64,000 nt of DNA from Thermoanaerobaculia bacterium (GTDB lineage Bacteria; Acidobacteriota; Thermoanaerobaculia; Multivoradales; Multivoraceae). A program made the translations under genes and the position numbers. This document shows positions 23,879 through 32,200 of this stretch, one piece after another (positions within the stretch are counted from its first letter, which is position 1; every line of letters starts with the position of its first letter). The notes beneath the pieces are model-generated. The model ran no database searches, was not told where the DNA came from, and saw only the letters and a list, made by a program, of their open reading frames with translations. The DNA is taken from positions 1-64,000 of the forward strand of contig JAJEHN010000023.1 in the NCBI GenBank assembly GCA_022823665.1, in the 5' to 3' direction.

Positions 23879-24283
23879 ATGACCCCCACAACCGGGAAAC
23901 TCCGCAACACCCTGCTCCTGGCCCTCGTCGCCGCCCTGCTCACGCTCGCCTGCAGCGGCTACGGCGCCCCGGCCCTGCCCGCCGCCGTCGGCTCGTGGAA
24001 CATGACGATCGAGACTCCGCTCGGCACCCAGGAACCCACCCTGATCGTGTCCGGCGACGCCAGCGGCCTGATGGGAACGATGAGTTCTCCCCAGGGTGAC
24101 GTCGAGCTCGGCGACGTGACCTGGAACGACGACGGCACGCTCGGCTTCACGATGAACATCGACGCCGGCGGACAGTCGCTCAGCCTGACGTTCTCCGGCA
24201 CCGTCGACGGCGACACGCTCACCGGCGCGTTCGCCAGCGACTTCGGCGACATGGAAGCCAACGCCACCCGCGTCGTCGAGTAG
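23879..24283 (+). CDS. Small lipoprotein with beta-rich domain, function unknown
   Basis: The 134-residue precursor has a lipoprotein signal: charged start, hydrophobic stretch LLLALVAALLTLAC, with the lipobox Cys at about residue 25 (LTLAC-SG). The mature part is Gly/Asp/Thr-rich and strand-forming (VGSWNMTIETPLG, then GTMSSPQGDVELGDVTWNDDG, FSGTVDGDTLTGAF). It resembles the small beta-barrel-like domain sometimes found at the end of amidohydrolase or secreted proteins, where it repeats the phrase S-G-T-V-D-G-D. No catalytic residues are evident. It follows PPK2 by 123 bp with its own GGAAAGG ribosome site and is probably an independent unit. Confidence 0.7.
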   Translation: MTPTTGKLRNTLLLALVAALLTLACSGYGAPALPAAVGSWNMTIETPLGTQEPTLIVSGDASGLMGTMSSPQGDVELGDVTWNDDGTLGFTMNIDAGGQSLSLTFSGTVDGDTLTGAFASDFGDMEANATRVVE

Positions 24284-24339
24284 CCCTCCGTCCGAGCCAG
24301 CACCGCGCAACCGGCCCACGGTCCCTCCGGCCGTCTGCC

Positions 24340-24361
24340 TGGTCCTTGACAAATAGGACCA
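24340..24361. promoter_or_regulatory. Inverted-repeat operator overlapping a TTGACA -35 element
   Basis: TGGTCCT (24340-24346) and AGGACCA (24355-24361) form a perfect 7-bp inverted repeat with an 8-bp centre. The centre and the last base of the left arm contain TTGACA (24346-24351), a perfect -35 hexamer. A -10 is less clear (CACTAT, 24370-24375, 18 bp away). It precedes the porin operon by about 75 bp and suggests repressor control. Confidence 0.5.
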
Positions 24362-24436
24362 ATACGATCCACTATCCGCCGGACTCGCTGAAAGGCAGCT
24401 TCGTTGCCTGGCGAAACTGGAGGGCAGGCGAACCGG

Positions 24437-25828
24437 ATGAAGACGAACTCTCGAAAGGCCGGAACGGGATCACTCGTGCTGCTCCTGGCACTGGTGGCGC
24501 TCGTCCCGCCGGCCACCCCGGCCGCCGCGCAAGACGCGACCGACGAGCGCATCGAGGCGCTCGAGGAGCAGATCGACGCCCTGCGCCGGGCGATCGCCGA
24601 GCTCGCCGCCCAGGCGCCCGCCGAGCGAGTGGCCGAGCTGGAAGCGCAGATCGAGGTCCTCGCCGAGGAAATCGAGAAGCTCAACCTCGGCGCCGCGGCG
24701 TCCGGGGCAGCCGAAGCCGACGAGGGGCTCTACGGCATGGGCATCGCCGCCTCGAAGGTCTATCGCGTGGAGGAAGGCCTGTCGATCGGCGGTTACGGCG
24801 AGATGGTCTTCGAGAGCTACGCCAGCAAGCGCGAAGGCGGCGAACCGACCGGCTTCGGCGACACCATCGACTTCCTGCGCGCCATCGTCTACGTCGGTTA
24901 CAAGTTCGACGACCGGTGGGTGTTCAACTCGGAGATCGAGTTCGAGCACGCCTCGACATCCAAGTCCGGCAGCGCCTCCGTCGAGTTCGCGTACGTCGAC
25001 TATCTGTGGAAGCCGCAGTTGAACTTCCGCACGGGAATCCTGCTGCTCCCCATGGGCTGGCTCAACGAACTGCACGAGCCCACGCTCTTCCCGAGCGCCG
25101 AGCGCCCCTACGTGGAGCAGGTCCTGATCCCCAGTACCTGGCGGGAGAACGGGGCCGGCATCTTCGGCGACGTGGGTCCCTTCTCCTACCGGAGCTACGT
25201 CGTCAACGGCCTGAAGGGCGCCGGCTTCACTTCCAACGGCCTCCGCGGCGGGCGCCAGAAGGGCGCCAGGGCGCAGGCGGAGGACTTCGCCTGGACCGGG
25301 CGACTGGACTACACCGCGACGCCCGGGCTGATCGTCGGCGTCTCCGCCTACGTCGGGAACTCCGGCCAGGGACTCCTCGACCCCAACGGCGCCACGATCG
25401 ACGCCCGGACCGAGATCCTCGATTTTCACTTCGACTGGAGTCACCGGGGTTTCCGGCTGCGCGGACTGTGGGCCCAGGGCGACGTCGGCGACGCGGCGCG
25501 CCTGAACGCGGCGCTGGGCATCACCGGCAGCGACTCGGTCGGAGAGCGGCTGGAGGGGCACTACCTCGAACTGGCCTACGACGTGCTTGCCCACCGTGGC
25601 GGGCGCGCTTCGCTGTCGCCCTTCGTCCGGATCGAGTCGATCGACACTCAGGTCCGCGTGCCGGCCGGATTCGAGATCGACCCGATCTTCGATCGCGAGA
25701 TCCTGACCTGGGGCGCCGCCTGGCAACCCATCGACCGGCTCGTGTTCAAGGTCGGCTACCAGGACTGGACCAACCCCGGCGGCACCGGCTTCGACGAGTG
25801 GAACCTGGCCATGGGCTACCTCTTCTAG
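24437..25828 (+). CDS. Outer-membrane porin with N-terminal coiled coil (phosphate-selective porin O/P-like)
   Basis: The 463-residue precursor has a signal peptide ending around TPAAAQD, then a predicted coiled coil of about 50 residues (RIEALEEQIDALRRAIAELA, continuing through VAELEAQIEVLAEEIEKLN). The rest is an alternating beta-barrel (GYGEMVFESY, AIVYVGYKFDDRWVFNSEIEFEH, FRTGILLLPMGW, REDFAWTGR-like strands) ending in an aromatic residue (AMGYLF), as outer-membrane proteins do. The coiled-coil plus 16- to 18-strand barrel is the OprO/OprP-like arrangement; ion specificity cannot be judged. It is followed at 28 bp by an FMN-binding protein and a membrane protein, so it probably belongs to a redox or metal/anion uptake operon. 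Confidence 0.82.
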   Translation: MKTNSRKAGTGSLVLLLALVALVPPATPAAAQDATDERIEALEEQIDALRRAIAELAAQAPAERVAELEAQIEVLAEEIEKLNLGAAASGAAEADEGLYGMGIAASKVYRVEEGLSIGGYGEMVFESYASKREGGEPTGFGDTIDFLRAIVYVGYKFDDRWVFNSEIEFEHASTSKSGSASVEFAYVDYLWKPQLNFRTGILLLPMGWLNELHEPTLFPSAERPYVEQVLIPSTWRENGAGIFGDVGPFSYRSYVVNGLKGAGFTSNGLRGGRQKGARAQAEDFAWTGRLDYTATPGLIVGVSAYVGNSGQGLLDPNGATIDARTEILDFHFDWSHRGFRLRGLWAQGDVGDAARLNAALGITGSDSVGERLEGHYLELAYDVLAHRGGRASLSPFVRIESIDTQVRVPAGFEIDPIFDREILTWGAAWQPIDRLVFKVGYQDWTNPGGTGFDEWNLAMGYLF

Positions 25829-25844
25829 GAGCCTGCGCGGCAGA
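25827..25844. repeat. Dispersed intergenic repeat AGGAGCCTGCGCGGCAGA, copy 2
   Basis: Exact second copy of the 18-bp sequence at 21155-21172. It begins with the last two bases of the porin stop codon and lies within the 27-bp gap before the FMN-binding protein gene, so it must be transcribed within the operon. Confidence 0.65.
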
Positions 25845-25855
25845 GACGCAACGTC

Positions 25856-26434
25856 GTGGGTTTCGACGCGAACAGCCGCCGCGCAGCGCTCGCGGCCGCG
25901 GCAGCCGGTTGCCTCGTGCTCTCGCTGTGGGCGCCCCAGCCGGCAGCCGGCGGCGTGTTCCTGACCCGCGACGAGGCACTGGAACTCGCGTTCCCTGACT
26001 GCAAGATCGATCGCGAGACCCTCTACCTGACCCAGGACGAGCGACGGCGCGCCGCAGATCTGGCCGGCGTCAGGATCGACTCACGTCTCGTCGTGCGCTA
26101 CCGCTCCGATTGCGGAGGCGTCGCCTACTTCGACGTCCACCGGGTCCGCACGCTCGCCGAGACCCTGATGGTCGTGGTCGACGCGGAGGGTCGGGTCGTC
26201 CGCCTGGAGGTCATGTCCTTCCTGGAACCGGAGGAGTACATCCCCCGCCGGAGTTGGTACGACCAGTTCCTGAGGCTGCGGCTCGACTCGAGACTGCGCC
26301 TGAAACGGTCGATCCACGCGGTGACGGGCGCCACCCTGACCGCCCGCGCCACGACGGACGCGGTGCGGAGGATCCTGGCGCTCGATCAGGTGCTCAGGAA
26401 GAACGGGTTCCGGGACGGCGAACTCGTGCCATGA
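25856..26434 (+). CDS. FMN-binding domain protein (NqrC/RnfG-like), exported
   Basis: The 192-residue precursor has an N-terminal hydrophobic export segment (ALAAAAAGCLVLSLWAP) and ends with an FMN-binding domain carrying SIHAVTGATLTARATTDAVRR. This is the (S/T)GAT-x-T motif in which FMN is attached through a phosphoester to the last Thr in NqrC and RnfG. Such domains carry electrons on the outer face of the inner membrane. GTG 25856 gives the shortest signal-bearing product. Its stop overlaps the start of the next gene (ATGA at 26431), so the two are translationally coupled and likely form one membrane electron-transfer unit. Confidence 0.8.
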   Translation: MGFDANSRRAALAAAAAGCLVLSLWAPQPAAGGVFLTRDEALELAFPDCKIDRETLYLTQDERRRAADLAGVRIDSRLVVRYRSDCGGVAYFDVHRVRTLAETLMVVVDAEGRVVRLEVMSFLEPEEYIPRRSWYDQFLRLRLDSRLRLKRSIHAVTGATLTARATTDAVRRILALDQVLRKNGFRDGELVP

Positions 26435-26877
26435 ACCGCGTCACCGCGTGGAGCCTCCACACGTCGACGCTGCTGGTCGGCGGCACGGGCATCGTCTACG
26501 CCTGGATGCGCTACTTCACCGTGCCGGCCGACGAATTCGCGATCGTCGGCCACCCCTGGCAGCCGCACGTCCAGCACCTCCACCTGTGGACGGCGCCCCT
26601 GCTCGTGTTCGGCATCGGCCTGATCTGGCGCGACCACGTCTGGCGGCACTACCAGCGCCGCGTACGCGACCGCCGTCCCAGCGGCCTCTCCCTGCTGCTG
26701 GGCTGTGCCCCGATGATCGTCTCCGGCTACCTGATCCAGACCGCGGTCGGCGCTTCCTGGCGACAGATCTGGATCGCGGTTCACCTGGTCGCGTCGGGGC
26801 TCTTCCTCCTCGGTTACGGCGCCCACGTGGTGAAGCCGCTCCGAGCGGCGTTCCGGCGCCAGCACGCCGGACGTTGA
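26431..26877 (+). CDS. Small histidine-containing membrane protein coupled to the FMN-binding protein
   Basis: The 148-residue protein has four hydrophobic segments (about residues 6-25, 48-66, 84-105 and 114-135). Conserved-looking histidines lie at the membrane edges: GHPWQPHVQHLHLW and the last segment's AVHLVASGLFLLGYGAHVVK. Spaced His pairs in a four-helix protein recall b-type cytochromes or DUF4405-like proteins, which would suit a partner of an FMN carrier, but this is inference. ATG 26431 overlaps the preceding TGA by 4 bp. I do not recognise a named family. Confidence 0.6.
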   Translation: MNRVTAWSLHTSTLLVGGTGIVYAWMRYFTVPADEFAIVGHPWQPHVQHLHLWTAPLLVFGIGLIWRDHVWRHYQRRVRDRRPSGLSLLLGCAPMIVSGYLIQTAVGASWRQIWIAVHLVASGLFLLGYGAHVVKPLRAAFRRQHAGR

Positions 26878-26881
26878 CGCC

Positions 26882-27430
26882 CTAGGGCCCGCTTTCGCCA
26901 GCAGCGTCCTCAACCGACTCCGCGTGCTCGGTGGACTCGCCGTGCCCCCCGCCCGGCGGCCCGGGATGCGGCGTGTTCGTCGTGATCAGCACGACCGAGA
27001 TCAGCATGCCCGCGATGCCCACCCAGAGCAGCGGGCTCACCTCGAGCTGGCCTCGGCCGCGGTAGAGCGTGTAGAGCGCCGTGACCGTGACCGCGCCGCC
27101 GAACACGACCGGCATGACGGCGTAGGGGATCCGCGCCCCGCCGCTGAACATCGCGAGCGTCAGGGACAGCGCGCCCAGCGCGCCCAACGTGCCCGCGTAG
27201 AGACCCCAGACGCCGGACGGACCCGTGGGCTCGAAGCTGTCGCCCATCACCCGCATGCCGATCAGACCGCCTACGATCGCGATGACGAGATAGGCGATGC
27301 CGATGCCGACGTAGGGCTTGAACGGGGACATGGACTCGTCCACCAGGCGAGCCCTGCCGAGCACCGGGCCGTAGAGGCCCCAGCAGAGCGCCGTGCCGAG
27401 CGCGAACACGAATGGAAGGAAGTTCTTCAT
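26882..27430 (-). CDS. Hydrophobic membrane protein, DMT/EamA-like
   Basis: The 182-residue product begins FLPFVFALGTALCWGLYGPVL, typical of the first helix of drug/metabolite or sugar-type (DMT) transporters, and has about five hydrophobic segments before a Gly/Glu-rich soluble tail. This is about half the length of standard ten-helix EamA transporters, so it would need to dimerise or has another role. ATG 27430 is chosen as it directly precedes the first helix. The gene lies 29 bp downstream of the FAD-oxidoreductase pair and probably belongs to the same minus-strand operon. Confidence 0.65.
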   Translation of the reverse strand: MKNFLPFVFALGTALCWGLYGPVLGRARLVDESMSPFKPYVGIGIAYLVIAIVGGLIGMRVMGDSFEPTGPSGVWGLYAGTLGALGALSLTLAMFSGGARIPYAVMPVVFGGAVTVTALYTLYRGRGQLEVSPLLWVGIAGMLISVVLITTNTPHPGPPGGGHGESTEHAESVEDAAGESGP

Positions 27431-27459
27431 CAATTGTCTCCAGGTCGAGTCGCGCGAGG

Positions 27460-28974
27460 TTATCCCCTGAGCAGGGATACCGCAGCGATCATTCCCGGCA
27501 AGCCGGTCAGACCGCCGCCGGGATGGCAGCCGGCGCCGCCCAGCCACAGGCCGTCGACCGGCAGCGGCTCGCCCGCCCAGGCCGACGCCGTCGGTCGAAG
27601 CCACAGGCTCTGGGACGGGTTCATCTCGCCGTGATGGAGCGCGCCGGCCGTGGCGCCGTAGTCCGCCTCGTAGTCCGTGGGAAGCAGAACCGCGTGCTCC
27701 CGAACCAGGCCACCGATGCCGGGCGCCCACCGCTCCAGTTCGGCCGCCACCCGGGCCAGCAGCTCCGGACCGCCCGTGGCCCAGCCGCCCTCGAGGTCGA
27801 ACGGCAGGTGGTGGACCGTCGCCAGCAACAGGTGCCGCCCCGCGGGCGCCAGCGTCGGATCGAGCGCCGTGGGCAGCGCCGCCTCGATCCACGGCCGCGG
27901 CGGCAGGCGGCGGTACTTCGCGGCGTCGGCCGCGCGCTCGATGTCGTCCGGCTGCTCCGCCAGCACGATCCGGCCGGTCAGCGCCGGCCGCTCCAGGCCG
28001 CGAAAAGCCGGCAGCCCGTCGAGCGACAGGGCCAGTCTCGCGGCGGCGCCCCGGTACTTCACGTTGAGCACGCGCCGCACGAAGCGAGGTTCGAGGAGTG
28101 GCGCGCCGATCAGATCGAGGAAGGTGACGGAGAGCGTCGCGGTCGAGATGACGGCCCCGGCCTCGATCCGTTCGCCATCCGCCAGCCGGACGCCGGCAAC
28201 GCGGCCCGCATCCACGAGAATCCGGGAGACGACGGCGCCGGTCCGGATCGCGGCGCCCGACGCCGCGGCCGAAGCGGCCAGGGCGGAAGCCAGGGCCCCG
28301 GCGCCGCCCCGAGCGCGCACGACCGGCGCCAACCGGTCGGAACCGCCCAGCGCGCAGTGGAAGAGCAACGGCCAGCCGGTACCGTTCGCCCGAGGCCCCA
28401 GGCCGGTCGCGGGGAGCGCCACTCCGCAAAGCGCGGCCAGCAGCGACGGGTTCTCGAACCGCTCGCGCAGCGACTCCTCGAGCGGTGAGGACAGCGTCCG
28501 CAGGAGTTCCGGCGCGATGAGAAGGCGCCCCATGTCGGCGAGTTCCAACGGCCTGGAAAGGAGCGGCTCGAGAGCCGCCGCGCGCTCGGCCAGCTCGAAC
28601 ACGAAGCCGGGCCAGGCTGCCGCGTCCCGACGGCTGACCTGACCCAGCCCCTCCACGGTACGCGCCACTTCAGGCCAGAGCACGACGGCGCTCGAATCGG
28701 CGGTCGCCGGAACCGCGGCTACCGCCGGCGCCTCGATCAACTCCAGCCCATGTCCGCCAAGCTCCAGCTCCTCCATCACGGAACGGCGGAACATCCCCAG
28801 GTCGTGGCTGCCCGCATCGACGCGATGGCCGGGGATGAGTTCCCGCGTCGCGGCCAGCCCGCCGAGTTCCGGACGCGCCTCGAGCAGAACGACGTCGCGT
28901 CCCGAACGCGCCAGGAGCGCCGCGGCGACCAGTCCGTTATGGCCGCCGCCAACGATGACTACCCGATCGCTCAA
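27460..28974 (-). CDS. FAD-dependent oxidoreductase, phytoene-desaturase-like (I)
   Basis: The 504-residue flavoprotein starts with the dinucleotide-binding fingerprint VVIVGGGHNGLVAAALLARSG and ELGGLAATRE, and ends with LGGAGCHPGGGLTGLPGM, where the C-terminal FAD contact lies. The middle has the GAxIRTGAVVSRI strand seen in phytoene desaturase/CrtI-like and amine-oxidase-like proteins. Its start overlaps the end of the second, similar flavoprotein gene by 4 bp (ATGA). The context (GcvT-like protein, Rieske oxygenase, symporter) suggests dehydrogenation in small-molecule catabolism rather than carotenoid synthesis; no phytoene synthase is near. Substrate unknown. Confidence 0.82.
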   Translation of the reverse strand: MSDRVVIVGGGHNGLVAAALLARSGRDVVLLEARPELGGLAATRELIPGHRVDAGSHDLGMFRRSVMEELELGGHGLELIEAPAVAAVPATADSSAVVLWPEVARTVEGLGQVSRRDAAAWPGFVFELAERAAALEPLLSRPLELADMGRLLIAPELLRTLSSPLEESLRERFENPSLLAALCGVALPATGLGPRANGTGWPLLFHCALGGSDRLAPVVRARGGAGALASALAASAAASGAAIRTGAVVSRILVDAGRVAGVRLADGERIEAGAVISTATLSVTFLDLIGAPLLEPRFVRRVLNVKYRGAAARLALSLDGLPAFRGLERPALTGRIVLAEQPDDIERAADAAKYRRLPPRPWIEAALPTALDPTLAPAGRHLLLATVHHLPFDLEGGWATGGPELLARVAAELERWAPGIGGLVREHAVLLPTDYEADYGATAGALHHGEMNPSQSLWLRPTASAWAGEPLPVDGLWLGGAGCHPGGGLTGLPGMIAAVSLLRG

Positions 28975-30692
28975 GGCGTCTCCGCGCCGCCGCCGGCGGC
29001 CGACTCGACGCCACGCAGATCGTCCAGCACCCGGAGCGCTGCCAGCCGGGCGGGACCGCCGGAGATACCGCCGCCGAACTGCGTCGACGAACCGCAGAGG
29101 TAGTAGCCCGGCAACGGCGTCCGGAAGGCCGCCGCGGCCGGGTCCGGGCGCAGCAGGAACAACTGCGACAGCCGCAACTCGCCGTGGAAGATGTTGCCGC
29201 CCGGAATACCGGCGATCGCTTCGATGTCCGGCGGCACGAGGACCTGCCGGTGCAGGATCTGGTCCTCGATGCCGGGCGCGTACTCGGCGAGGGTGCGCAC
29301 GACGGCGTCGCCAAACGCCTCGCGCCGACCGTCATCCCAGTCGCCGGCCGCCAGTTCGTACGGCGCGTACTGCACGAAGCACGACAGGACATGCTTGCCC
29401 GGCGGCGCCATGTCCGGATCGAGGACGGACGGAATGATCATGTCGATGAAGGGTCGCTCGGAGAAGCCGCCGTACTTCGCTTCGTCGTAGGCGCGGTCGA
29501 CGTAGTCGAGACCCGGGGCGATCGTGATTCCGCCCGAGAGATGGGGTCCGGGCTCCGGCATGCATTCAAACCGCGGCAGGCCGGAGATGGCAAGGTTCAC
29601 CTTGCCGGCGCAGCCGCCGCTCTGCCACCGCGCCGCCCGTTCGACGAGTCCGGCGCCGGCATCGCCCGGGACGTCCTCCGGATCGAGCAGGCGGCCGAGG
29701 CTGATCTGAGGCGCCGCCGACGACATGACGACGCCGGCCCGCAACTCGTCGCCGTTCGCCAGCGCCACGCCCGCCGTCCGGCCGTCACGGGCCAGTACGC
29801 GCGCGACGGGGCTGTCCGTCCGGATCTCGGCTCCGTGGCTTCGCGCCGCCCTGGCGATCGTTGCCGCCACCGCGCCGGTGCCGCCCTTCTGGAAGCCCCA
29901 CTCCCGGTAGGCCCCGTCGACCTCGCCCATGTAGTGGTGCAGCAGCACGTACGCCGAGCCCGGCGTGCGGGGCGACAGCATGGAGCCGATGATGCTGGAA
30001 CTGGAGAGCGCGGCCTTCAGCACGTCGGACTCGAACCACTGGCCAAGGAAGTCGGCGGAGCTCATCGTCAGCATCTGGACGAAGGAGCGCAACCGGGCCG
30101 CCGGCAGGTCGAGGAAGTAGCGCGCGATGTCGGCGACCTCCGCCGACACGTCGACATCCAGGTGCTCCGCACTCTCGGCGACGCGGTCGCCGATCGCCGC
30201 CGCCAGTTCGTCGGGCGCCGCCCGCTGCAAGCGGTACATCAGGTGCCCCATGCGGCGCATCTCGAGCTTGTACTCGAACAGCGCCTCGGCATCCCGGCGC
30301 GAGTGGCGGGCGATGTGGCGGTAGGTCCGCTGCGGATCCGCCTCGCGGAACAGGCAGTCGCCGCCCGGCAGCGGGTTCAGGGTGCTCGCGGTGGGGACCA
30401 GGAAGAGGCCGTGGCGGACGAGGTCGAGTTCGTGGATGACCTCCGGCCGCAACAATGAAACGAGGTAGGAAAACACGCTGAACCGGAAGCCCGGGAAGGC
30501 CTCCTCGCTGCGGGTGGCGCCGCCGATCTCGGGAGAGGACTCCAGCACCACGACGTCGAGGCCGGCGCGGGCGAGGTAGGCCGCCGCGACCAGGCCGTTG
30601 TGGCCGGCGCCGACCACGATCGCATCGAAGCGGCCGCCGCCCCGTGACGGCGTGCCGCTGCCGATGCTGGCCGCCGTCGACTCCGCCGTCAT
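28971..30692 (-). CDS. FAD-dependent oxidoreductase, phytoene-desaturase-like (II)
   Basis: The 573-residue flavoprotein has AIVVGAGHNGLVAAAYLARAG near residue 26 and EIGGATRSEEAFPGFRFS. The C-terminal FAD contact is in LCGSSTQFGGGISGGPARLA. It is a diverged paralogue of the downstream gene product and belongs to the same branch of CrtI-like oxidoreductases, which is widespread in proteobacteria and acidobacteria without proven function. ATG 30692 is chosen because it overlaps the upstream TGA by 4 bp, and the frame further upstream only mirrors the GcvT gene. The central gene of a coupled three-gene unit. Confidence 0.85.
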   Translation of the reverse strand: MTAESTAASIGSGTPSRGGGRFDAIVVGAGHNGLVAAAYLARAGLDVVVLESSPEIGGATRSEEAFPGFRFSVFSYLVSLLRPEVIHELDLVRHGLFLVPTASTLNPLPGGDCLFREADPQRTYRHIARHSRRDAEALFEYKLEMRRMGHLMYRLQRAAPDELAAAIGDRVAESAEHLDVDVSAEVADIARYFLDLPAARLRSFVQMLTMSSADFLGQWFESDVLKAALSSSSIIGSMLSPRTPGSAYVLLHHYMGEVDGAYREWGFQKGGTGAVAATIARAARSHGAEIRTDSPVARVLARDGRTAGVALANGDELRAGVVMSSAAPQISLGRLLDPEDVPGDAGAGLVERAARWQSGGCAGKVNLAISGLPRFECMPEPGPHLSGGITIAPGLDYVDRAYDEAKYGGFSERPFIDMIIPSVLDPDMAPPGKHVLSCFVQYAPYELAAGDWDDGRREAFGDAVVRTLAEYAPGIEDQILHRQVLVPPDIEAIAGIPGGNIFHGELRLSQLFLLRPDPAAAAFRTPLPGYYLCGSSTQFGGGISGGPARLAALRVLDDLRGVESAAGGGAETP

Positions 30693-32200
30693 CCGTTGAC
30701 TCCAGGCGTGGGATCGACCGCCGTCTTGCGCGGCGGATTGAAGAACGGCCGCTCCACGACCCGGGCCTTCGCCCGGCGCCGGCCGTAGCCGACCGCGACC
30801 TCGACATCGAGTTCTGTGCCGGGGTCGGCCGCCTCGCCGCGCACCGTGGCGAGGCCGAGGTACTTCTTGAGCAGGGGCGAGAAGAACCGGGTCGTGCACT
30901 GACCGACCTGCCATCCGCCGGGGGCGAACACCGGCGTCGGCTCCCGGCACGCCGGCTGGCCCACGACCTGCGGCCGAAGGTCGATCTCGGACCACAGCCG
31001 CTCCAGCTCGAACCAGTCGACCTCGAGGCCGACCATCGCCCAGGCCGGTCCGCGGTCGCGTTCCAGCTCCAGGGCACGACGGCCCACGAAGTCGGCCTGC
31101 TTGTCGAGCTTCACGGTGAAACCGAGGCCCGCCTCGGCCGGCGTGACCTTCAGCACCTCGATCTCGGCGTCCACCGCGGACACGTAGTCCACATCGATCA
31201 GCACCAGGCCGGCCTCGGTCCTCGCCATGTCGAGCGCCAGGAGGCCCGCGGGCAGCAGCCCGTGGTCCCGGCCCGCGTCGACGAGCGCATCCCACAGCGC
31301 CTCCGCGCGCTCCGAGGCCACCCAGAACTCGTAACCCAGATCGCCCGTGTAGCCGGTGCGGGTCACCGTCACCTGGCCGCCTCCGGCGCCCGGGCCGATC
31401 TCGCCGGCCGCGAGGTCGAAGTAGCGCATCGCGCCGAAGTCGATGCCCGTCGTGGCCGCCTCGCCGATCGCCCTCGCCCGCGGCCCCTGGAGCGCGAGCA
31501 CGCCGATCTCCTCCGAGATGTCCCGCACGTCGACGTCCATGCTCCAGCCGCAGTCCTCGAACCAGCGCAGGCAGGGCTCGGCGGCGCTCACCAGGAAGCG
31601 CTCGTGCGCGAGGCGCTGCACGTTGCCGTCCTGCAGCAGGTGGCCCTCCTCGTTGCACCAGGACGTGTACATCACCCGGCCCGTGCGGCACTTCGAGAAG
31701 TCCCGCGTCATCACCCGGTCCAGCAGCCGCTCCGCGTCCGGGCCCGCGATCTCGTACTTGAACAGCGGCGACACGTCGATGAGAGCAGCCGCGTTGCGGA
31801 CCGCCCAATACTCCCGTTCAGGCGTCGGCTCGTAGGTTTCGACGCACGTGTAGCCCGACCAGTCGCGCCACGAGTCGCTCTCGCACAGCACCGACGTGCG
31901 GCGGTGAAACGGCGTTCGCAGCGGCTCCAGCGGCCGCAGGCCGTTGCGGCGCGGTGACGACCCGGCAACTCCCCCACCCGGCGCACCCGGCAGCCACCGG
32001 TAGGCCTGGCTGTCCGGACTGCGGCCGATCAGCCCCTCCGCCTCGAGCACGCCGAGCAGGCGATGCGCCGTCGACGGATGAAGCCCATGAGCCGCCGCCA
32101 GTTCCGAAAGCCGATGCTCCGGCGCCTCGGCCGTGAACGAGCGGAGCAGCCCCAGTGCACGCTGAACGGCCTGCGTTCCCTGCGGAGCCCGGCGCGCCAA
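30689..32200 (-). CDS. IclR-type HTH fused to a GcvT-family aminomethyltransferase-like protein
   Basis: Residues about 9-62 form an IclR-type winged helix (AVQRALGLLRSF, RLSELAAAHGLHPSTAHRLLGVLEAEGLI). From about residue 87 to 503 the protein is a GcvT-family enzyme: LRTPFHRRTSVL, AALIDVSPLFKYEIAGPDA, the folate-site region TRTGYTGDLGYEFW, and ALDMARTEAGL. GcvT relatives include glycine-cleavage T protein, dimethylglycine oxidase C-termini and DMSP demethylase, all moving one-carbon groups to tetrahydrofolate. IclR HTHs normally precede an effector-binding domain, not an enzyme. No ATG/GTG lies near the GcvT domain boundary that would allow a separate gene. The start is a weak TTG directly after the TonB-receptor stop. 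The fusion is real in the sequence; its regulatory role is inference. Confidence 0.8.
   Translation of the reverse strand: MARRAPQGTQAVQRALGLLRSFTAEAPEHRLSELAAAHGLHPSTAHRLLGVLEAEGLIGRSPDSQAYRWLPGAPGGGVAGSSPRRNGLRPLEPLRTPFHRRTSVLCESDSWRDWSGYTCVETYEPTPEREYWAVRNAAALIDVSPLFKYEIAGPDAERLLDRVMTRDFSKCRTGRVMYTSWCNEEGHLLQDGNVQRLAHERFLVSAAEPCLRWFEDCGWSMDVDVRDISEEIGVLALQGPRARAIGEAATTGIDFGAMRYFDLAAGEIGPGAGGGQVTVTRTGYTGDLGYEFWVASERAEALWDALVDAGRDHGLLPAGLLALDMARTEAGLVLIDVDYVSAVDAEIEVLKVTPAEAGLGFTVKLDKQADFVGRRALELERDRGPAWAMVGLEVDWFELERLWSEIDLRPQVVGQPACREPTPVFAPGGWQVGQCTTRFFSPLLKKYLGLATVRGEAADPGTELDVEVAVGYGRRRAKARVVERPFFNPPRKTAVDPTPGVNG

Noticed and set aside
27431..28429. Upstream extension of the DMT-like protein
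   Set aside because: Antisense-like Arg/Gly composition and full overlap with a genuine flavoprotein gene in another frame.
30693..31808. N-terminal extension of the second flavoprotein over the GcvT gene
   Set aside because: The extension is a frame shadow rich in Gly, Arg and Pro; the FAD fingerprint begins after ATG 30692, which overlaps the upstream stop.
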